Assembly (NCBI GenBank): GCA_902826385.1
Contig: CADEEU010000231.1
Span: 1 to 6,110 of the forward strand
DNA: 6,110 nt
Source: an uncultured Acidobacteriota bacterium
GTDB lineage: Bacteria; Acidobacteriota; Blastocatellia; Pyrinomonadales; Pyrinomonadaceae
Reading direction: 5' to 3'
A program made the translations under genes and the position numbers. The notes under the pieces are model-generated. The model ran no database searches. It was not told the DNA's origin and saw only the letters and a program-made list of their open reading frames with translations. Shown here piece after piece: positions 5,017 through 6,110 of this stretch. How positions within the stretch are numbered: the stretch's first letter is position 1; every line of letters begins with the position of its first letter.

Positions 5017-6110
5017 ATGCGTGATGAGCTTTTAGGGTATTACGAGCGTGAGCTTATATTCCTCCGCCGCATGGGCGCGGAGTTCTCGAAAAAATATCCA
5101 AAAATCGCGGCCCGCCTGCACCTTGACGAAGAAAAAGTTGAAGACCCGCACGTCGAACGAATGATCGAGGCCTTCGCTTTTCTGGCCGGACGCGTCGGTC
5201 TGAAGCTGGACGATGAGCTTCCGGAAGTCACGGAGTCATTTATAAACCTCCTGTATCCGCACTATCTGGCGCCGATTCCTTCGATGGCGGTTGCCGAATT
5301 TTCGTTCGGTTCTTCGACAGATAAGCTGACGGCGGTCCAGAAGCTCGAACGCGGTGTAAGGCTTAATTCCCGTCCGGTCGACGGAACTCCGTGCAGGTTC
5401 AGAACGGTGTTTGACGTCGATCTCGCCCCGCTTCAATTGGAATCCGCCGCTCTCGAATCCGAAGCACCGAAGGACGCCCGCGGACTTTACGCCAATTGCC
5501 ACATACGGCTGAGCATGCGGTGCTTTGGCGACGCAAATTTGTCCGAGATGACAGTCGGGGCAGGAAATAACCGTCCTAAATCCCTGCGTTTTTATCTGAA
5601 CGGCGATCCGCAGCTTGTCTTCCCGCTTTACGAGATCATTTTTAATCACGCGGTTTCGGTCGAGTTTCGTCCAAAGGAGGCTCCCGACCTCGGACATAAA
5701 ACGCTGAAGTCCTTCAGCAACCTGCAATTAAAGCCGCCGGAGCCGATCTTTATTCCGGCAAGCGAAGCTATTCGACAGGTCGGTTTTAGGGAAGAAGAGG
5801 CTATCCTGCCGTTTACCAAACGTTCATTCGCCGGTTACCGGCTTTTGTCGGAGTATTTCGCGTTTCCGTACAAGTTCCTTTTCGTGGACCTTTTCGGCCT
5901 GGACCATGCGATTGGAGCAAATTTCGGCAGTCATTTCGATATTATTATTCATTTGAGGGACGTGACGCCGCCGATCGCACCTATCGTCGCGGACACCTTC
6001 AAAATGGGCTGTTCGCCGATCGTCAATTTGTTCTCGCGTCTCGCCGACCCAATTTATCTGTCGCAGCAAAAATACGAGTACCAGGTGATTGCCGACGTTC
6101 ATCGTCAAAC
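5017..6110 (+). CDS. tssF: T6SS baseplate wedge protein TssF, N-terminal part (cut by window end)
   Basis: The frame is open from ATG 5017 to the right edge, giving 364 complete codons with no stop. TssF proteins are usually near 600 residues, so about 60% is visible. TssF, with TssG, TssE and TssK, forms the baseplate wedge. The N-terminus is the family signature: LLGYYERELIFLRRMGAEFS (5-24), then KKYPKIAARL (25-34), and a region around ESFINLLYPHYLAPIPSM. Further in are the YFAFPYKFLFVDLFGL motif (280-295) and MGCSPIVNLF (330-339) followed by ADPI, both typical of TssF. ATG 5017 is chosen because it places the YYEREL motif at the usual distance. An ATG four bases earlier (5013) closes after three codons. 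No good Shine-Dalgarno precedes the start; GGGGA at 4993-4997 is too far away, so translation may partly depend on coupling with tssE. Confidence 0.96.
   Translation, partial: MRDELLGYYERELIFLRRMGAEFSKKYPKIAARLHLDEEKVEDPHVERMIEAFAFLAGRVGLKLDDELPEVTESFINLLYPHYLAPIPSMAVAEFSFGSSTDKLTAVQKLERGVRLNSRPVDGTPCRFRTVFDVDLAPLQLESAALESEAPKDARGLYANCHIRLSMRCFGDANLSEMTVGAGNNRPKSLRFYLNGDPQLVFPLYEIIFNHAVSVEFRPKEAPDLGHKTLKSFSNLQLKPPEPIFIPASEAIRQVGFREEEAILPFTKRSFAGYRLLSEYFAFPYKFLFVDLFGLDHAIGANFGSHFDIIIHLRDVTPPIAPIVADTFKMGCSPIVNLFSRLADPIYLSQQKYEYQVIADVHRQ

Noticed and set aside
5236..5727. 163-codon minus-strand open frame
   Set aside because: It is antisense to tssF, whose protein motifs are continuous through this stretch.

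Overview
This window is a slice of a type VI secretion system (T6SS) structural cluster from a diderm (Gram-negative-type) bacterium. All recognisable genes lie on the + strand. In order they are the 3' end of tagJ (ImpE family), tssA, tssB, tssC, hcp (tssD), tssE and the first part of tssF, which runs off the right edge. The proteins are canonical and intact, with no frameshifts. The base composition (about 50% GC), the AAGGAG ribosome sites and the unusual gene order suggest a non-proteobacterial lineage. Acidobacteriota is my best guess, but it is an inference from general feel and not from a marker gene.

Layout. 2-271 is the tagJ tail. 272-379 is a spacer with two stem-loops. 380-1555 is tssA, the baseplate/sheath-assembly factor. 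1633-2148 and 2153-3643 are tssB and tssC, the small and large contractile sheath subunits, only 4 nt apart. 3644-3871 is a 228-nt spacer with a perfect 10-bp hairpin just after tssC. 3872-4354 is hcp, the inner tube. 4355-4491 is a 137-nt spacer holding a 17-bp GUAA-capped hairpin that is also two copies of a 13-bp palindrome. 4492-4977 is tssE (gp25-like baseplate), and 5017-6110 is tssF (baseplate wedge).

How they work together. In the known T6SS, TssE, TssF and partners form the baseplate. TssA helps start and coordinate tail growth. Hcp hexamers stack into the tube, and TssB/TssC form the contractile sheath around it. TagJ is an accessory protein that binds the N-terminus of TssB and the ClpV ATPase that recycles the sheath. 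The TssB N-terminus and the Hcp loop resemble those of the Pseudomonas aeruginosa H1-type system. The TssC N-terminus, however, has a VipB-like LLDKIL helix of the kind ClpV binds directly, so this system may carry both ClpV recruitment routes.

The most interesting non-coding feature is that hcp is bracketed by strong inverted repeats. This suggests separate control of hcp dosage by mRNA processing, attenuation or a DNA-binding regulator. I found no effector, immunity, VgrG, mobile element, CRISPR or RNA gene in the window.
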